Shown piece after piece: positions 5,604-6,033 of a DNA stretch of 6,033 bases. The notes beneath the pieces are model-generated. The model was not told the origin of the DNA, searched no databases, and was given only the letters and a program-made list of their open reading frames with translations. Position 1 is the first letter of the stretch. Every line of letters starts with the position of its first letter. Made by a program: the position numbers and the translations under genes. Origin of the DNA: Bacteroidota bacterium. GTDB taxonomy: Bacteria; Bacteroidota; Bacteroidia; Bacteroidales; VadinHA17. Location: the NCBI GenBank assembly GCA_021816545.1, contig JAKAXP010000149.1, forward strand, positions 1 to 6,033, written 5' to 3'.

Positions 5604-6033
5604 TTAGCTGATGATATCAACCACGGCACCTGCACCAACGGTACGGCCACCTTCGCGGATAGCGAAACGGAGTCCCTTGTTGATAGCAACCGGGTAGATA
5701 AGTTCAACTGTTATGGTCACGTTGTCACCGGGCATAACCATCTCTGTTCCTTCCGGGAGCTGAATCTCGCCGGTGATGTCAAGGGTACGGAGATAGAACT
5801 GCGGGCGGTAGTTGTTGTGGAACGGAGTGTGGCGTCCGCCTTCCTCTTTCTTCAGCACATAAACCTCAGCCTTGAACTTGGTGTGGGGTGTTATTGAACC
5901 CGGTTTAGCAAGAACATGACCTCTCTTGATCTCTTTCTTGTCAACACCACGGAGGAGAAGACCAACGTTATCACCTGCTTCGCCCTGATCGAGGATCTTG
6001 CGGAACATTTCAACGCCGGTACATACTGTCTTG
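5604..6033 (-). CDS. tuf: Elongation factor Tu, C-terminal 142 residues (5' end outside the window)
   Basis: EF-Tu carries aminoacyl-tRNA to the ribosome as a GTP complex. The frame is open to the window edge: eight codons before the first internal Met read KTVCTGVE, joining MFRKILDQGEAGDNVGLLLRG of domain 2. The visible part therefore covers the second half of domain 2 and all of domain 3, including HVLAKPGSITPHTKF, the tRNA-contact block EEGGRHTPFHNNYRPQFYLRT, PEGTEMVMPGDNV, and the near-invariant LRFAIREGGRTVGAG before the TAA. The GTPase domain and start codon lie upstream, beyond 6033. The kirromycin-linked positions in RPQF and FAIREGG have the usual residues. It is the most upstream gene seen here and probably leads into tRNA-Trp and secE. 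Confidence 0.98.
   Translation of the reverse strand, partial: KTVCTGVEMFRKILDQGEAGDNVGLLLRGVDKKEIKRGHVLAKPGSITPHTKFKAEVYVLKKEEGGRHTPFHNNYRPQFYLRTLDITGEIQLPEGTEMVMPGDNVTITVELIYPVAINKGLRFAIREGGRTVGAGAVVDIIS

Noticed and set aside
5514..5897. Plus-strand open frame of 127 codons running through the tRNA, the hairpin and tuf.
   Set aside because: It crosses a tRNA gene and is antisense to conserved EF-Tu sequence, so it is a chance frame.
1..6033. Search for a novel system: mobile elements, CRISPR arrays, toxin-antitoxin or defence genes.
   Set aside because: All coding space is taken by tuf, secE, nusG, rplKAJL and rpoB. No gap exceeds 97 nt, and no terminal repeats, direct-repeat arrays or foreign-looking genes are present.

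Overview
This window holds ordinary core genetic machinery from what looks like a Bacteroidota (Bacteroidetes, probably Bacteroidales-like) chromosome. The phylum call is an inference. It rests on RpoB features such as FFGTN ahead of the rifampicin region and SNMMRQAVPLV, on the EF-Tu stretch HNNYRPQFYLRTLDITGEI, on a gene order with tRNA-Trp between tuf and secE, and on start codons preceded by AT-rich DNA with almost no Shine-Dalgarno sequence.

Everything is on the minus strand. Reading in the direction of transcription (high to low coordinates): 3' part of tuf (EF-Tu), a strong hairpin, tRNA-Trp(CCA), secE (SecYEG subunit), nusG (transcription factor), an 87-nt structured gap, rplK (L11), rplA (L1), rplJ (L10), rplL (L7/L12), a 97-nt gap with a terminator-like hairpin, and rpoB (RNA polymerase beta), which reaches the window edge. 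Gaps between secE, nusG, rplK, rplA, rplJ and rplL are 17-35 nt except nusG-rplK, so this is likely one transcription unit with internal control points. The products work together: EF-Tu delivers aminoacyl-tRNA to the ribosome, where L11 and the L10-(L7/L12) stalk recruit and stimulate GTPase factors; L1 guards the E site; NusG links transcription to translation; beta is half of the polymerase active site; SecE belongs to the protein-export channel.

The most notable oddity is an in-frame TAG in rpoB at positions 4-6, at residue 796, where the family normally has Ser (or Thr). It would remove the C-terminal third or more of an essential protein. Because it lies at the very end of the window, directly beside a GATC, a sequence-end or cloning artefact is the leading explanation. 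Second-tier observations are two 15-bp hairpins whose only non-Watson-Crick pairs are G-U on the transcribed strand, an interleaved pair of inverted repeats in front of rplK, and a U-U mismatch in the tRNA-Trp acceptor stem. I see no mobile element, CRISPR array, defence system or novel gene cluster here.
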